Assembly: GCF_000144625.1 (NCBI RefSeq)
Contig: NC_014376.1
Span: forward strand, 434,001 to 498,000
DNA length: 64,000 nt
Reading direction: 5' to 3'
Source: [Clostridium] saccharolyticum WM1
GTDB lineage: Bacteria; Bacillota; Clostridia; Lachnospirales; Lachnospiraceae
The notes beneath the pieces were generated by a model. The model was not told where the DNA came from and searched no databases. It worked only from the letters and a program-made list of their open reading frames with translations. Position 1 is the stretch's first letter; every line of letters starts with the position of its first letter. Positions 44,801-50,880 of this stretch are shown piece after piece. The position numbers and the translations under genes were made by a program.

Positions 44801-46906
44801 GAATTTACGAAAGAAGAAGGAAAGGAGGTACTTATTCCAGCAGATCTGATTACTCCTGGGAAAGAATATATCATCTTGGAAGAACAGCCACCAGCGGGAT
44901 ACTCTTATGAAAAAGAGATCCGCTTCATGGCAGAGGAAAGCGGCATACGGTCAACCATCATCATGCAGGATAAAAAAACAGAGGTTGAGATTTTAAAAGT
45001 AGATGCAGAGACTGGAGATATGCTAACAGGTGGCCGCTTCTATATCCGGGAAATGGATACTGGAACATTGATTAAGGAATTCACTGCGAATGGGGGGCCA
45101 ATAGTATTAACAGGACTTCTGATTGCTGGAAAAACTTATGAACTTTCAGAAGAAGAACCACCGGCTGGATATGCCTATAGCGAAAGTGTTATCTTTGCAG
45201 TTCCAGAAGAACCAGGTCTGATCACTGTTGTCATGAAGGACAAAAAAACAGATGTTTTAATAAAAAAATTGAAAGGGTCCCTTCTTATTGGAACACCATC
45301 GGAAGCGGCCAGCCAGTTACCGGGAAGTACGCTTCAGATCTTAAATGAAGATAAAACCCCAGCAAGGGCAATCCGTGATGGAAACGGTTTTAAGGCCGGG
45401 GATGATCTTATCTTTACTACGAGTCAGCAGTTTGAGAAATTCAAGGGCCAGCTGGAGGCCGGAAAAGATTACTGGCTCCATGAAATCCGCCCGGCAGATG
45501 GATATGCCTATGCAGAAGATCTCCCATTTACCGTCAGTATTAATGGTGATGAGGATGTGATTGTTATGATCGACGATCCAACCCATGTGATTCTGTCTAA
45601 AAAAGCTATCACAGGCAGCGAGGAGCTGCCAGGAAATCATATGAGCGTAAAAGACAAAGACGGAAAAATTGTAGAAGAGTGGATATCTGGAGAGCAGCCT
45701 CATGAACTCATTGCAAAATTAAAAGCGGGAGAACGGTACTGGCTCCATGAAATCCGTCCAGTCGATGGATACTCGTATGCGGAAGATGTTTCTTTTATTG
45801 TAAGTAAAAATGGAACGGTTGACATGGTTGAAATGAAAAACGAAGTTACTGCGGTTCGACTTAACAAAGTAAATTCAACCGGTGCATTTCTAAAGGGAGC
45901 TATTTTACAGGTGTTGGATCATCAGAAAAATGTGGTTATTCCAGATTTTGAGACAACAGGTGAGGCTATAGATATCACTGGAAGATTAGAGGCGGGAAAA
46001 ACCTATTACCTTCATGAGGTGAAAGCCCCATCCGGATATCTCCTTTCCTCTGATATCGCATTTACAGTGCCAAAAGGCTCTGAACTATTGGAAGTCACTA
46101 TGACCGATCCCAAGCAGCAAAGCCCTGGCTCCGATAAAATGTATCTCTATAAAACAGATGCCACAACAGGACAAGGGATGAAAGGAGTGGAATTTTCTAT
46201 TTACCGCCATGACGGAAGCTTATACCTGACTGTGAATACTGGAGAGGGTGGATATGCAAAATTTCATATGCCTGAAAACGGAACCTATACCTACAAAGAA
46301 ACAAAAGCAGCTCCCGGCTACCTTGCAACAGATCATACCTACTCCTTTACCATTCAAAACGGTGAGGTATCAGAAAACAGTACAATATCAGTTGTTAATT
46401 ACCTTTCTCCGGAAGTGATAATTCAAAAAGCAGATGCTGAAACAATGGAAAGATTAGCTGGAGCTGAGCTGGAGATCAGAAATGAAGCTGGAGAGCCGGT
46501 ATTCAAAGGAATAACAGATGACAACGGTGTGATTCCATTCTACCCGTTACGCACCGGAACCTATACGGTACATGAAATAAAAGCTCCGAAAGGATATAGA
46601 AGGACTAATTCCTGCCTAACGATATATGTAACGGATGACGGAACCGTAACAGGAGAATTCACGATGTTCAACCGTCCGGAGATCGGTAAGAAGAAAGGAT
46701 ATATTACTGCAAAATATCAATCGAACCTACATGGACTTGGAATTATCCGTTCGAAAGGAAAAGGATTCTGGGGCTGGCTGAACAGTATACCTAAGACAGG
46801 TGACGCAGGCCTGGGCTGGGGATTGTTCTTATGTTTCGGGACGGCTGGAATTGTGATTGGAATTGCCATCGCAAGGAGAAGAAGAGATAAGAAGTATGAA
46901 AATTAA
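32804..46906 (+). CDS. 4,700-residue sortase-anchored surface protein with many SpaA/Cna-B domains
   Basis: One uninterrupted frame behind AAGGAG. The N-terminus is exported (hydrophobic residues 15-33). A unique domain (about 40-330, with Cys72 in FFCMNKG) is followed by repeated SpaA/Cna-B folds. Their E-box motifs (pattern [E]x(K/P)(A/P)PxGY) lie near residues 520, 961, 2265, 2786, 2932, 3179, 3300, 3400, 3503, 3874, 4025, 4115, 4226, 4315, 4403, 4498 and 4590. The last seven are about 90-110 residues apart, as in self-crosslinked pilin stalks. Residues about 425-760 carry very acidic stretches. A DUF11-like block lies near 3690-3780 and a pilin/FctA-like one near 3810-3880. The C-terminus is a sorting signal: IPKTGD (about 4661), a membrane span, then ARRRRDKK. 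The role is probably adhesion or a surface stalk. No sortase is encoded nearby. Confidence 0.88.
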   Translation: MIRYWKKGTKLNQRIAAMLVAVLLLTPVFTYLPPSMFDSWGFGLKFVSSGQAGHPYLMGKAPGDKEETYFFCMNKGASAHSNYDYSKVNANIDYNNGTIEQKRMFWAYIGAFGSHDGNPQLDRFGKISREEAREVAWSKGKSNGGSAWIENMANDGFMSLENVPEGCKSPKEILDLISKHNTSGQAMYINDLRSGPGQIDTKKLYELTGLKDWETFKRYCKITEVTSGMVINTEGQNLSWSFPNAPAGQKPTEAVMKISYDPTAFRVLEVTGSLEYFQCNVPGSQQLYRAKGRLKELTCEFYLTTKYSANAPTPTLGDEEVSLKVYQHNETFESNYNVGLEKMDYETGNPLPGSTWQVLEQFDDSQLSDDETDGGIIEDNMREEPTTWQDWMVFDDDLVTDASGRISHKDTRYYDFGHAYCNGHPIPPEPEIDESEEGEEGEGSDEADEAAEEYERLMEEWQAGVDDCEARAAASGGTFHHWECGNEEEPSEEEAFEASGCKAARDAAYETFINLEYDYTFRETKPRDGYIIHDPGHPDDVPIEIITTAASEAERSAKWKSSSNADIRVTGYVRNMTKDSSDNEDLQGFAVQSLANRADLESEDYDLISENKMLLSDSDNLLASPSESFEDPDQSGDLILKETYDLPLGERIINKLLKFIGLPTAFAEEKEITVKLVAKDDEELLDDEFEEYEFEEDDEFLDESIDDDESTPSQAKKNFINYSLRSSLATNSIASKSEEKRATRQISLFAAEDTDEEPVMTTALSLKTLSGDFEGGEVDSQPEVDKGPGNHTAHTFKVYDHRVPGQVHFNKRDMELKAGESENYDSFGDTQGDATLEGAVYGLFAADDIYGPDTQRDENGNVSSGIGVVFDANDLVAVATTDKNGDGSFLTITEKPHSFYNYKTGKIEYTGKSYPENLYVKDGYEKAQPQEERGRIYKDNKSMNGDSWIGRPLILGNYYIKELTRSEGYELSITGKDREVTNAVPGTRETYGETADSRTAPVGSAWITKQLYHAVTFPEGNAAYGNKENLLLLETKSKDATNGYNVVLDGIPEGADIYINNVTLKPVVIQQVDGGKWVDAKESPYYQTTESQSVYKRDINGNMIEKPGVSATVKVPYEAAGIEADKLPTESTAVASDQARFAGAFTNSESNVKYVKAELEQMMRDSLQMETPKDGDYSTINTPVYDEKRTVNGKTVYGKPEIVLEIENVTTNKSVIEAILNYYINEKVFTYGGLQKIEYIGGKAIVTIVAGMTPARTLLYQKNSSGDVVAAYLTKLNTTYGRYVIRKYTGDELNAAKVEDTGKYIINVTPDFEVGDDGIPIDKTIYPTDSERYLHYAAGETLYDYWYLNGDTYVGHAPVTRKVWEPNYKEVVVYEENVSSSKIPKVGSMEEVTDQTGSTYYYYDQVAKQYTIHVGSNDMDLRGVKSGNFTIALNNGKREVTNEDINRIGSNNVWGYAAGSSISNAEYVIRVSGAGAGAFTSADFDNNKTFIKNQRLISNGYHDLNEDGNTRDIPTPIQERIIGQQIKVTKTIDENSYENTNTYGTAHEDWFTRTFGGHFGRNTVARKMDNFRFKVYLKSNLERLHRDNDGNVIWQDRLGNEINVTDQNERFPALVNKVYTKVQHITSPLYKNSEDAVVSNDSLYSYSDGLINESQNNGYTSVLETISVKADNGSEASVYNYDKFFDAINVANADKWDHTENSSTAFKPFALIKKFLFGTGGAENQYPAGHNNAEIKNKINTSDIAADNALRSDNVRQFAIAWYLEDEVAKLVKKNSSEETQSAAGKSVYSDEVYDKALSEAIKKAENYLKPFFSYDLDRIYSIEWDSAQEGGADKDITTLSADTLYGDVSESSDGYYFATSKYLPYGTYVVAEQQPKFSNLGDLKNKHYQIDKPREVSLPSVYTDYDGSQATPEVTNNYYNYSAGITQPEMERKYKIRFNEESVNVIKGRNADGDFEVYKYGMDIDNIRNGMTGTGSGDYFALSQNEFKPYKNYYNEQDDRMSGNVPYYLSEGMSGREAVAKYYRYSSVAENKGIANDVPFPGGTVTEGNEAGIQYKDNVTAMQGVQTAYDGKYAPMLVPWTIVASDNSVTEVADSALSANGESSYKGFGYTKFRNSFYKAKLRIEKLDSETGENLLHDGALFALYAASREDGENTDGLVKFFETDTRIEGSKEFLVAMGARNIALEGNAWKGTVQAGTPICKESEQVILTDQEGRRTGQFEAFTITRDGLQAQKENPVSLSYQDQNVGYLTTPQPLGAGTYVLCEVKPPAGYVRTKPVAIEIYSDQTTYYLEGNRDNRVAAAIYEDKTGEGPEEITNTARIYIGNTPVRLEVSKIKDTENTVTYKTNTRLEGTELELKQKYGSENLEFAYKNGTFLGYAWYKGTLEYLESRKATGEDAEPVYVDGVFAGYGLISRPLDTVDDNNRYVAGAQMTLYDAIEIKENGDSGDYGYDGVEVNRDRNNNFQSIKVLKGQAGSTVEFIREEDPEGSLAGETGEGTWTYKTIDREDTDILFYSLGNLKVREIGTDGKLYGYDREGNKVQVKNQESIYVLKAGQPVFELTGGDLTAVKYSAADKTFSLSSGTVMYHLDSDGNRDAYVNPTTGMAFTREGQKLLVWPVKISRTENGVVIAREKIKTWRIASVNADTDQEYVTGTYDGNNLAKSVNPVLNGHGLPEYYQRSVETYKKGDPIYDIDGDYVRYRYDDLLSAYNDAAYKINDKTGVEDIGEAEDTTDDKKLYHRQGEAWIMENTWITGEKYPNDPFQADATVGQADMLKRVIPGTYIMEEVKAPAGYTKGFPEGITVTETTEIQKAGMEDEKIKIEIVKTDAPDQYRIDVISDYQEGLAVTEPKGAYSYEQVSGAHLVLYKAKRVYTTDSETYPKGYYYVKAESTPAEWTVENTADNAPVRTVADWITDGTPKYFEGIPTGDYILEEIEAAGGYVRSSMELTVKATGEVQTVNLKNDHTKLEIYKYYKDSKKNKVQLPNDHAAGLALYKAKTDGSGSIVMAEGKPAYEEEEKITGWLTDDLSEYTEKTEKSTGIKDRIKDLLGLSENQSSFITDFEASYREIGESLTTLTWYTKDGERTAERIESIQTGKGDGTVQTWTTDAGKTIRITIYRNVKNGSLDPDGKLPLNFEYQFNYKEENGVKSYDTIEGMHRIDYLPFHAEKDGKKVGNYVLVEEKTPDGFETADPKAITLTETGAVQRFSLENEEKYINVLKVVTDGTNEYAAEGAELALYRADEAGNFVEDKAHLIQTWLSGSDGRYTENDRFNGDIPEGFSVGDLKPHRIDKIPYGTFYIAELTAPAYMQKIEPVKILVGAEKIPVYRVFNTPIVGKLEIKKKASDTGKGLENARFKVTNKDTGVVWYMTTGTDGKAEITSLSVGIVQKDGSIKPYNYIIEEISPPDLYRITPGIRKFQFDGTESGREVLYTYEVLNDPTEIQFKKTNFDTGMAVEGAEIAVYEAVVMDGEYQKAGNAIETFVSGPDGFTLKKKLSANRVYIMEERKAPAGYTLSKPVIFTLNKAGTGIKNVSNDFSILKLANDSGAIENLTVTGRVPAKVYTVLKDLDAGNELPPLIGTGSGQAVTAENGIINGHTYEITEYTKFSDGRTEKSSKEIKRIYIDKDGSYTIPSRTYLDTRQELADAEGKVLASWTVNENNHDYTIKNPVTREIPIAQVTSGIGADHSAIRTGSVIKYTVTYSNPYNHPVDIRINAVLKDGLDYLRSTDYGAEQNGIINWNLTDIAAHDSGTVDLVAVVSGETGTQANVYFETKADSVTKRTTLTNPIAPDGSITIINKLTGTGMPGSTGHAEDQADEFNFHVKLLDSADKTLTGYQAYSGSVDGRIKGEGTIPITGDGYFTFSGLPYGTRYEITQEPKDGYDNILSPTGQTDGGTITGEVTKAIQSAVFKNNRNNETIREILTAGGNYRLTETTTYSDGSSLISGVYRFQLNTSGMVDNVDMEDRPVHLYFTKVDAETGEELTGGRYNLIDAETGSIIYEFTKEEGKEVLIPADLITPGKEYIILEEQPPAGYSYEKEIRFMAEESGIRSTIIMQDKKTEVEILKVDAETGDMLTGGRFYIREMDTGTLIKEFTANGGPIVLTGLLIAGKTYELSEEEPPAGYAYSESVIFAVPEEPGLITVVMKDKKTDVLIKKLKGSLLIGTPSEAASQLPGSTLQILNEDKTPARAIRDGNGFKAGDDLIFTTSQQFEKFKGQLEAGKDYWLHEIRPADGYAYAEDLPFTVSINGDEDVIVMIDDPTHVILSKKAITGSEELPGNHMSVKDKDGKIVEEWISGEQPHELIAKLKAGERYWLHEIRPVDGYSYAEDVSFIVSKNGTVDMVEMKNEVTAVRLNKVNSTGAFLKGAILQVLDHQKNVVIPDFETTGEAIDITGRLEAGKTYYLHEVKAPSGYLLSSDIAFTVPKGSELLEVTMTDPKQQSPGSDKMYLYKTDATTGQGMKGVEFSIYRHDGSLYLTVNTGEGGYAKFHMPENGTYTYKETKAAPGYLATDHTYSFTIQNGEVSENSTISVVNYLSPEVIIQKADAETMERLAGAELEIRNEAGEPVFKGITDDNGVIPFYPLRTGTYTVHEIKAPKGYRRTNSCLTIYVTDDGTVTGEFTMFNRPEIGKKKGYITAKYQSNLHGLGIIRSKGKGFWGWLNSIPKTGDAGLGWGLFLCFGTAGIVIGIAIARRRRDKKYEN

Positions 46907-47981
46907 GCTTATTAAAAATTTTGTTGCTATATTTATTGCCGTACTCAATGTATATGGGTACGCTGGAATAGTACATGCGGAGGAAACGCGGATTGAAATT
47001 AAAAAGGAATATGAGACATCCATAAAAGAGGATGATGGAAGGACGCAGTTTAAGGAAGTATATGAAAAAGACGGAATCCTCTATCGGTTAAAAGCTGTCC
47101 AGATAAATTATGTGGAACAAGTCTATCCAGGAAACATAATCACATATGACTCCGATCCCTTTGTTGGAGATCCGGCGGAATATGCACCAAAAGAATCGGT
47201 TGTAAAGGAAGGGAAGAGGTACCATTTAAAATCCGGTGAACTTAAAAAAGTAATGACAGAAGAAACAATAAAATATACAGAGGCCTCCATATTATATAAA
47301 GGGGTGGAATACATAGATAATCTCCCGGGAGATGCGGAGGTCAAAGTGGTTAATGAGGATTCCAAGCAGGAACAAAAGGTCAGGCTTCCTGCGGTGAATT
47401 ATGAGGAAGAGGGCACTTACTGGGATTATCATTTTACATTTCCCATTACCGTAACCGGTTATGATGCGGATTCATACATGTTGGGTCAGTTGGAAATATC
47501 TAAGAATACACCTTTAATAGACCATGGGGATCAATTCCTGGATTATTTAAATCTTCCCACTCAATATTACAAAATCACCAGAATTCAGTGGGATGGGAAA
47601 CCTGTGGGAGAGGAAGGAGAGATGACACGAAAAGCTACTGCCTATGGCCGGAAGCTGGTAAAGGATATCAGGGGAATCTATGGAGGGGATGTGGTTTTCC
47701 CTTCCATAGAAGCCAATGTTTATCACGGAGTTTATGTGGAAGGAGACCCAGAGAACCAGACAGGCCGGCCAGTTTACAGGATACAGGCTACGGGAGTCTA
47801 CGAACAGAACGGGAGAATGGGATTTTGGAATTTCTTAAAATGGCTGCGGACAAACTCTCTTACCTTAGCTATCCTAAAGCTCCTGCTTCTTACCATTCTT
47901 ATTATCCTGACTGCTGACAGATTAGGAAGGAAAAGAAAGGAAATATGGAAAAACAGGGAGGAAAAGAAAAACATTCCTTAA
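46896..47981 (+). CDS. Membrane-tethered exported protein, partner of the giant surface protein
   Basis: A 361-residue protein whose ATG lies inside the last codons of the giant gene (11-nt overlap), so the two are translationally linked. It has a signal peptide ending IVHA (residue 28), an external domain rich in Lys/Glu/Tyr, and one C-terminal membrane span (LAILKLLLLTILIIL, about residues 329-343) with a basic tail. There is no sorting motif. An upstream in-frame start at 46857 lies deep in the giant gene and lacks a site. No family recognised; a chaperone or assembly role for the giant protein is only suggested by the coupling. Confidence 0.7.
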   Translation: MKIKLIKNFVAIFIAVLNVYGYAGIVHAEETRIEIKKEYETSIKEDDGRTQFKEVYEKDGILYRLKAVQINYVEQVYPGNIITYDSDPFVGDPAEYAPKESVVKEGKRYHLKSGELKKVMTEETIKYTEASILYKGVEYIDNLPGDAEVKVVNEDSKQEQKVRLPAVNYEEEGTYWDYHFTFPITVTGYDADSYMLGQLEISKNTPLIDHGDQFLDYLNLPTQYYKITRIQWDGKPVGEEGEMTRKATAYGRKLVKDIRGIYGGDVVFPSIEANVYHGVYVEGDPENQTGRPVYRIQATGVYEQNGRMGFWNFLKWLRTNSLTLAILKLLLLTILIILTADRLGRKRKEIWKNREEKKNIP

Positions 47982-48275
47982 GAAAGGGCCGGACTTGCTG
48001 AAGGGATGATTCCGCTAAGATGCTTACAATGAGAATATTGTCTATATAAACGAGAAAGGAATGATTGACAACCAGAATAATTCAGGATTAAGCCCCTATT
48101 TGCAGGCAGCCTATCAGCTGAAGCAAATGGGGCCTATGTAATCATGAAACTCCCTTAGATCCCCGTCTGCAGCATTGGCAGCTGCGCTTGACAAAGCGGC
48201 GCTTACTGACCATAATAATCCTATATAGGCAGTTTTAAGCTGCATCATTGAAACTAATTTTAGGAGGACTGAGGG
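47982..48275. other. Gene-poor gap with a possible gene remnant
   Basis: A short frame at 48019-48141 encodes DAYNENIVYINEKGMIDNQ and NSGLSPYLQAAYQLKQMGPM with no ribosome binding site and a stop just upstream. It reads like a fragment of a real protein but the family is not recognised. Nothing else was found before the AGGAGG of the oxidoreductase gene. Confidence 0.3.
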
Positions 48276-49250
48276 ATGAAAGAGTATTGTTGGGCTGCTT
48301 TAGGCTGTGGAGAAATAGCCAGGCAGTTGGCAGAGAACATGAAAAAATGGGGGAAAACCCTATATGGGGTGGGAAACAGAAGCTATGAAAATGCAGTTAA
48401 GTTTGCGGAAACATACGGAGTGGAAAAGGTCTATGATCATGTCCAGGATATGTTTCGTGATGATAAGGTGGACATTATCTACTTATCAACACCTCACAAT
48501 ACCCACATCAAGTATCTAATCGAGGCATTAAACAGCGGAAAGCATGTGCTTTGTGAAAAGTCCATTACATTGAATTCCCATGAGCTTTCTGAGGCCGCTG
48601 GTCTTGCAGATCAAAACAATCTGGTGCTTGCCGAGGCTATGACCGTTTATCATATGCCCCTTTACAAGAAATTAAAAGAAATTATAACAAGCGGTCAGCT
48701 GGGGCCTTTGCGTTTTGTGCAGTTGAATTTTGGAAGCTACAAGGACTACAATATGGAAAACAGGTTTTTCAGCCGGAATCTTGCAGGCGGAGCACTGCTG
48801 GACATCGGGGTATATGCCCTCTCCTTTGCAAGATGGTTTATGACAGAAACACCGGACCAGATCCTGTCACAGGTAAAATTTGCTCCCAGCGGTGTCGATG
48901 AACAGGCTGGAATCCTGTTAATGAACAAACAGCAGGAAATGGCCTCCATTTCTTTGTCCCTGCATGCAAAGCAGCCAAAGCGCGGTACAGTGGCTTTTGA
49001 TAAAGGTCATATTGAAATATATGAATATCCCAGAGCAGACAAGGCAGTGATCACCTATACGGAAGACAACCGCCAGGAGGTGATCGAAGCCGGAAACACG
49101 GACGATGCGCTGCTGTATGAAATATTGGATATGGAGAAGGCGGTTTCCGGGGGATGCAATGAAATGCACCTGGAATATACATCAGATGTCATGAACATGA
49201 TGACAAGGATACGGAATGACTGGAATATGAAATATCCCGAAGAATCCTAG
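48276..49250 (+). CDS. Gfo/Idh/MocA family NAD(P)-dependent oxidoreductase
   Basis: A 324-residue two-domain dehydrogenase. The N-terminal Rossmann fold begins WAALGCGEIARQLAENM and carries STPHNTHIKYLIEALNSGKH and the catalytic-lysine motif CEKSITLN (E-K-P variant with Ser). The C-terminal domain has GGALLDIGVYALSFA. The family oxidises or reduces sugars and trans-dihydrodiols; the substrate is not deducible. AGGAGG precedes the ATG. It stands alone between the surface island and rarA. Confidence 0.9.
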   Translation: MKEYCWAALGCGEIARQLAENMKKWGKTLYGVGNRSYENAVKFAETYGVEKVYDHVQDMFRDDKVDIIYLSTPHNTHIKYLIEALNSGKHVLCEKSITLNSHELSEAAGLADQNNLVLAEAMTVYHMPLYKKLKEIITSGQLGPLRFVQLNFGSYKDYNMENRFFSRNLAGGALLDIGVYALSFARWFMTETPDQILSQVKFAPSGVDEQAGILLMNKQQEMASISLSLHAKQPKRGTVAFDKGHIEIYEYPRADKAVITYTEDNRQEVIEAGNTDDALLYEILDMEKAVSGGCNEMHLEYTSDVMNMMTRIRNDWNMKYPEES

Positions 49251-49286
49251 AATGCTCTCGGGCGATTACAGGAAGTTGGGATGCTG

Positions 49287-49315
49287 TTGACACTTAATGA
49301 AAGCAGGGATATACT
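49287..49315 (+). promoter_or_regulatory. Promoter of rarA
   Basis: TTGACA (49287-49292), 17-bp spacer, TATACT (49310-49315), about 80 nt before the rarA start. Confidence 0.8.
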
Positions 49316-49396
49316 CTTGTTACAACCGGAAGGCTTTTACCGGGTTAACCGGCAGAAGTCCTTTTAAATGGAATTTCAGGATACGGGAGAATAACA

Positions 49397-50716
49397 ATGG
49401 ATTTGTTTGATTATATGAGGGAAAACACCATGAAAAATGAGTCCCCACTTGCATCAAGGCTTCGTCCGGCGTCTCTTGATGAGGTGGTGGGGCAGCAGCA
49501 TATCATTGGCAGGGATAAACTGCTTTACCGGGCCATAAAGGCGGACAAACTGGGATCCGTAATTTTCTACGGCCCGCCAGGAACCGGGAAGACCACTCTG
49601 GCAAGGGTGATCGCCAATACCACTAGTGCAGATTTTAAGCAGATCAATGCCACGGTGGCCGGGAAAAAGGATATGGAGGAGATCGTAAAGGAAGCAAAGG
49701 ATTCTCTTGGAATGTATGGGAAAAAGACCATATTATTCGTAGATGAGATTCATCGTTTCAACAAAGGGCAGCAGGATTATCTTCTTCCGTTTGTGGAGGA
49801 TGGAACGCTGATCCTCATAGGCGCTACCACGGAAAATCCTTTTTTTGAGGTAAACGGTGCCCTTCTTTCCAGGTCCAGGGTATTTGAGCTAAAGCCACTG
49901 GAGAAGGAGGACATCAGAGAACTGATCCGACGGGCAGTTTATGACAGGGACAAGGGTATGGGTTCCTATCACGCAGTGATTGACGAAGATGCGGAAGAAT
50001 TTCTGGCGGATGTTTCCAACGGGGATGCAAGAGCTGCCTTAAATGCGGTGGAGCTTGGAGTGATGACCACGGACCGGGATCAATCCGACGGAAAAATCCA
50101 TATCAATCTTACGGTTGCCCAGGAATGCATCCAGAAGCGAGTGGTGCGCTATGACAAGACCGGAGATAATCATTACGATACCATTTCAGCCTTTATAAAG
50201 AGCATGCGGGGGTCGGATCCGGATGCAGCCGTTTACTATTTGGCTAGGATGCTTTATGCGGGAGAGGATATTAAATTCATTGCCAGAAGGATTATGATCT
50301 GCGCTGCAGAGGATGTGGGAAATGCGGATCCTCAGGCTCTTGTTGTGGCGGTGGCGGCAGCCCAGGCCGCCGAGAGGATCGGGCTTCCGGAAGCCCAGAT
50401 CGTTCTGTCGGAGGCGGTAACCTATGTAGCTTCGGCACCTAAAAGCAACGCAGCCTGTATGGCAGTGTTTGAGGCTCTGGATTCGGTGCGGAACCAGAAA
50501 ACCATGCCGGTACCTGCCCATTTACAGGACTCCCATTATAAGGGAGCATCAAAGCTGGGCCATGGGCAGGGCTATCTTTATGCCCACGATTATCCCGGCA
50601 ATTACGTGAAACAGCAGTATCTGCCGGATGGGATGGAAGGCACTGAGTTTTATCATCCCACAGATAATGGCTATGAACGTAAAATTAAAGAGCGATTAAG
50701 GGAACTGAAAAAATAA
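49397..50716 (+). CDS. rarA: Replication-associated recombination protein A (AAA+ ATPase, RarA/MgsA)
   Basis: A 439-residue AAA+ protein acting at stalled replication forks. Walker A GPPGTGKTT (residues 59-67), Walker B ILFVDEIHRF (about 113-122), sensor 1 GATTENP, and the C-terminal tetramerisation part with SHYKGASKLGHGQGYLYAHD are all present. Length is normal. It has its own promoter, and rho follows 165 bp later. Confidence 0.95.
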   Translation: MDLFDYMRENTMKNESPLASRLRPASLDEVVGQQHIIGRDKLLYRAIKADKLGSVIFYGPPGTGKTTLARVIANTTSADFKQINATVAGKKDMEEIVKEAKDSLGMYGKKTILFVDEIHRFNKGQQDYLLPFVEDGTLILIGATTENPFFEVNGALLSRSRVFELKPLEKEDIRELIRRAVYDRDKGMGSYHAVIDEDAEEFLADVSNGDARAALNAVELGVMTTDRDQSDGKIHINLTVAQECIQKRVVRYDKTGDNHYDTISAFIKSMRGSDPDAAVYYLARMLYAGEDIKFIARRIMICAAEDVGNADPQALVVAVAAAQAAERIGLPEAQIVLSEAVTYVASAPKSNAACMAVFEALDSVRNQKTMPVPAHLQDSHYKGASKLGHGQGYLYAHDYPGNYVKQQYLPDGMEGTEFYHPTDNGYERKIKERLRELKK

Positions 50717-50780
50717 CTTTTCTTTTTCTATATAAAGGTATATAATAGGCGTATCGTACGACCTGATTGAACATGATTTA

Positions 50781-50802
50781 GGCCGGAATGAAACTTCCGG
50801 CC
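50781..50802 (+). other. Perfect hairpin in the rarA-rho gap
   Basis: GGCCGGAA and TTCCGGCC form an 8-bp stem with a six-base loop. No T-run follows, so it is not a standard terminator. It may lie in the rho leader, where rho is often autoregulated; that is inference. Confidence 0.6.
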
Positions 50803-50880
50803 ATCTGTTGCGATATTCTATCGTGAAGCATTCCCAAGATTATGAAACAACTGTTATAAGGAATCATGAAGGAGAATAAT

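Noticed and set aside
17871..47981. The surface island as a complete conjugative element
   Set aside because: No integrase, relaxase, coupling protein or att-like flanking repeats were seen; only the small genes near 31 kb look element-like.
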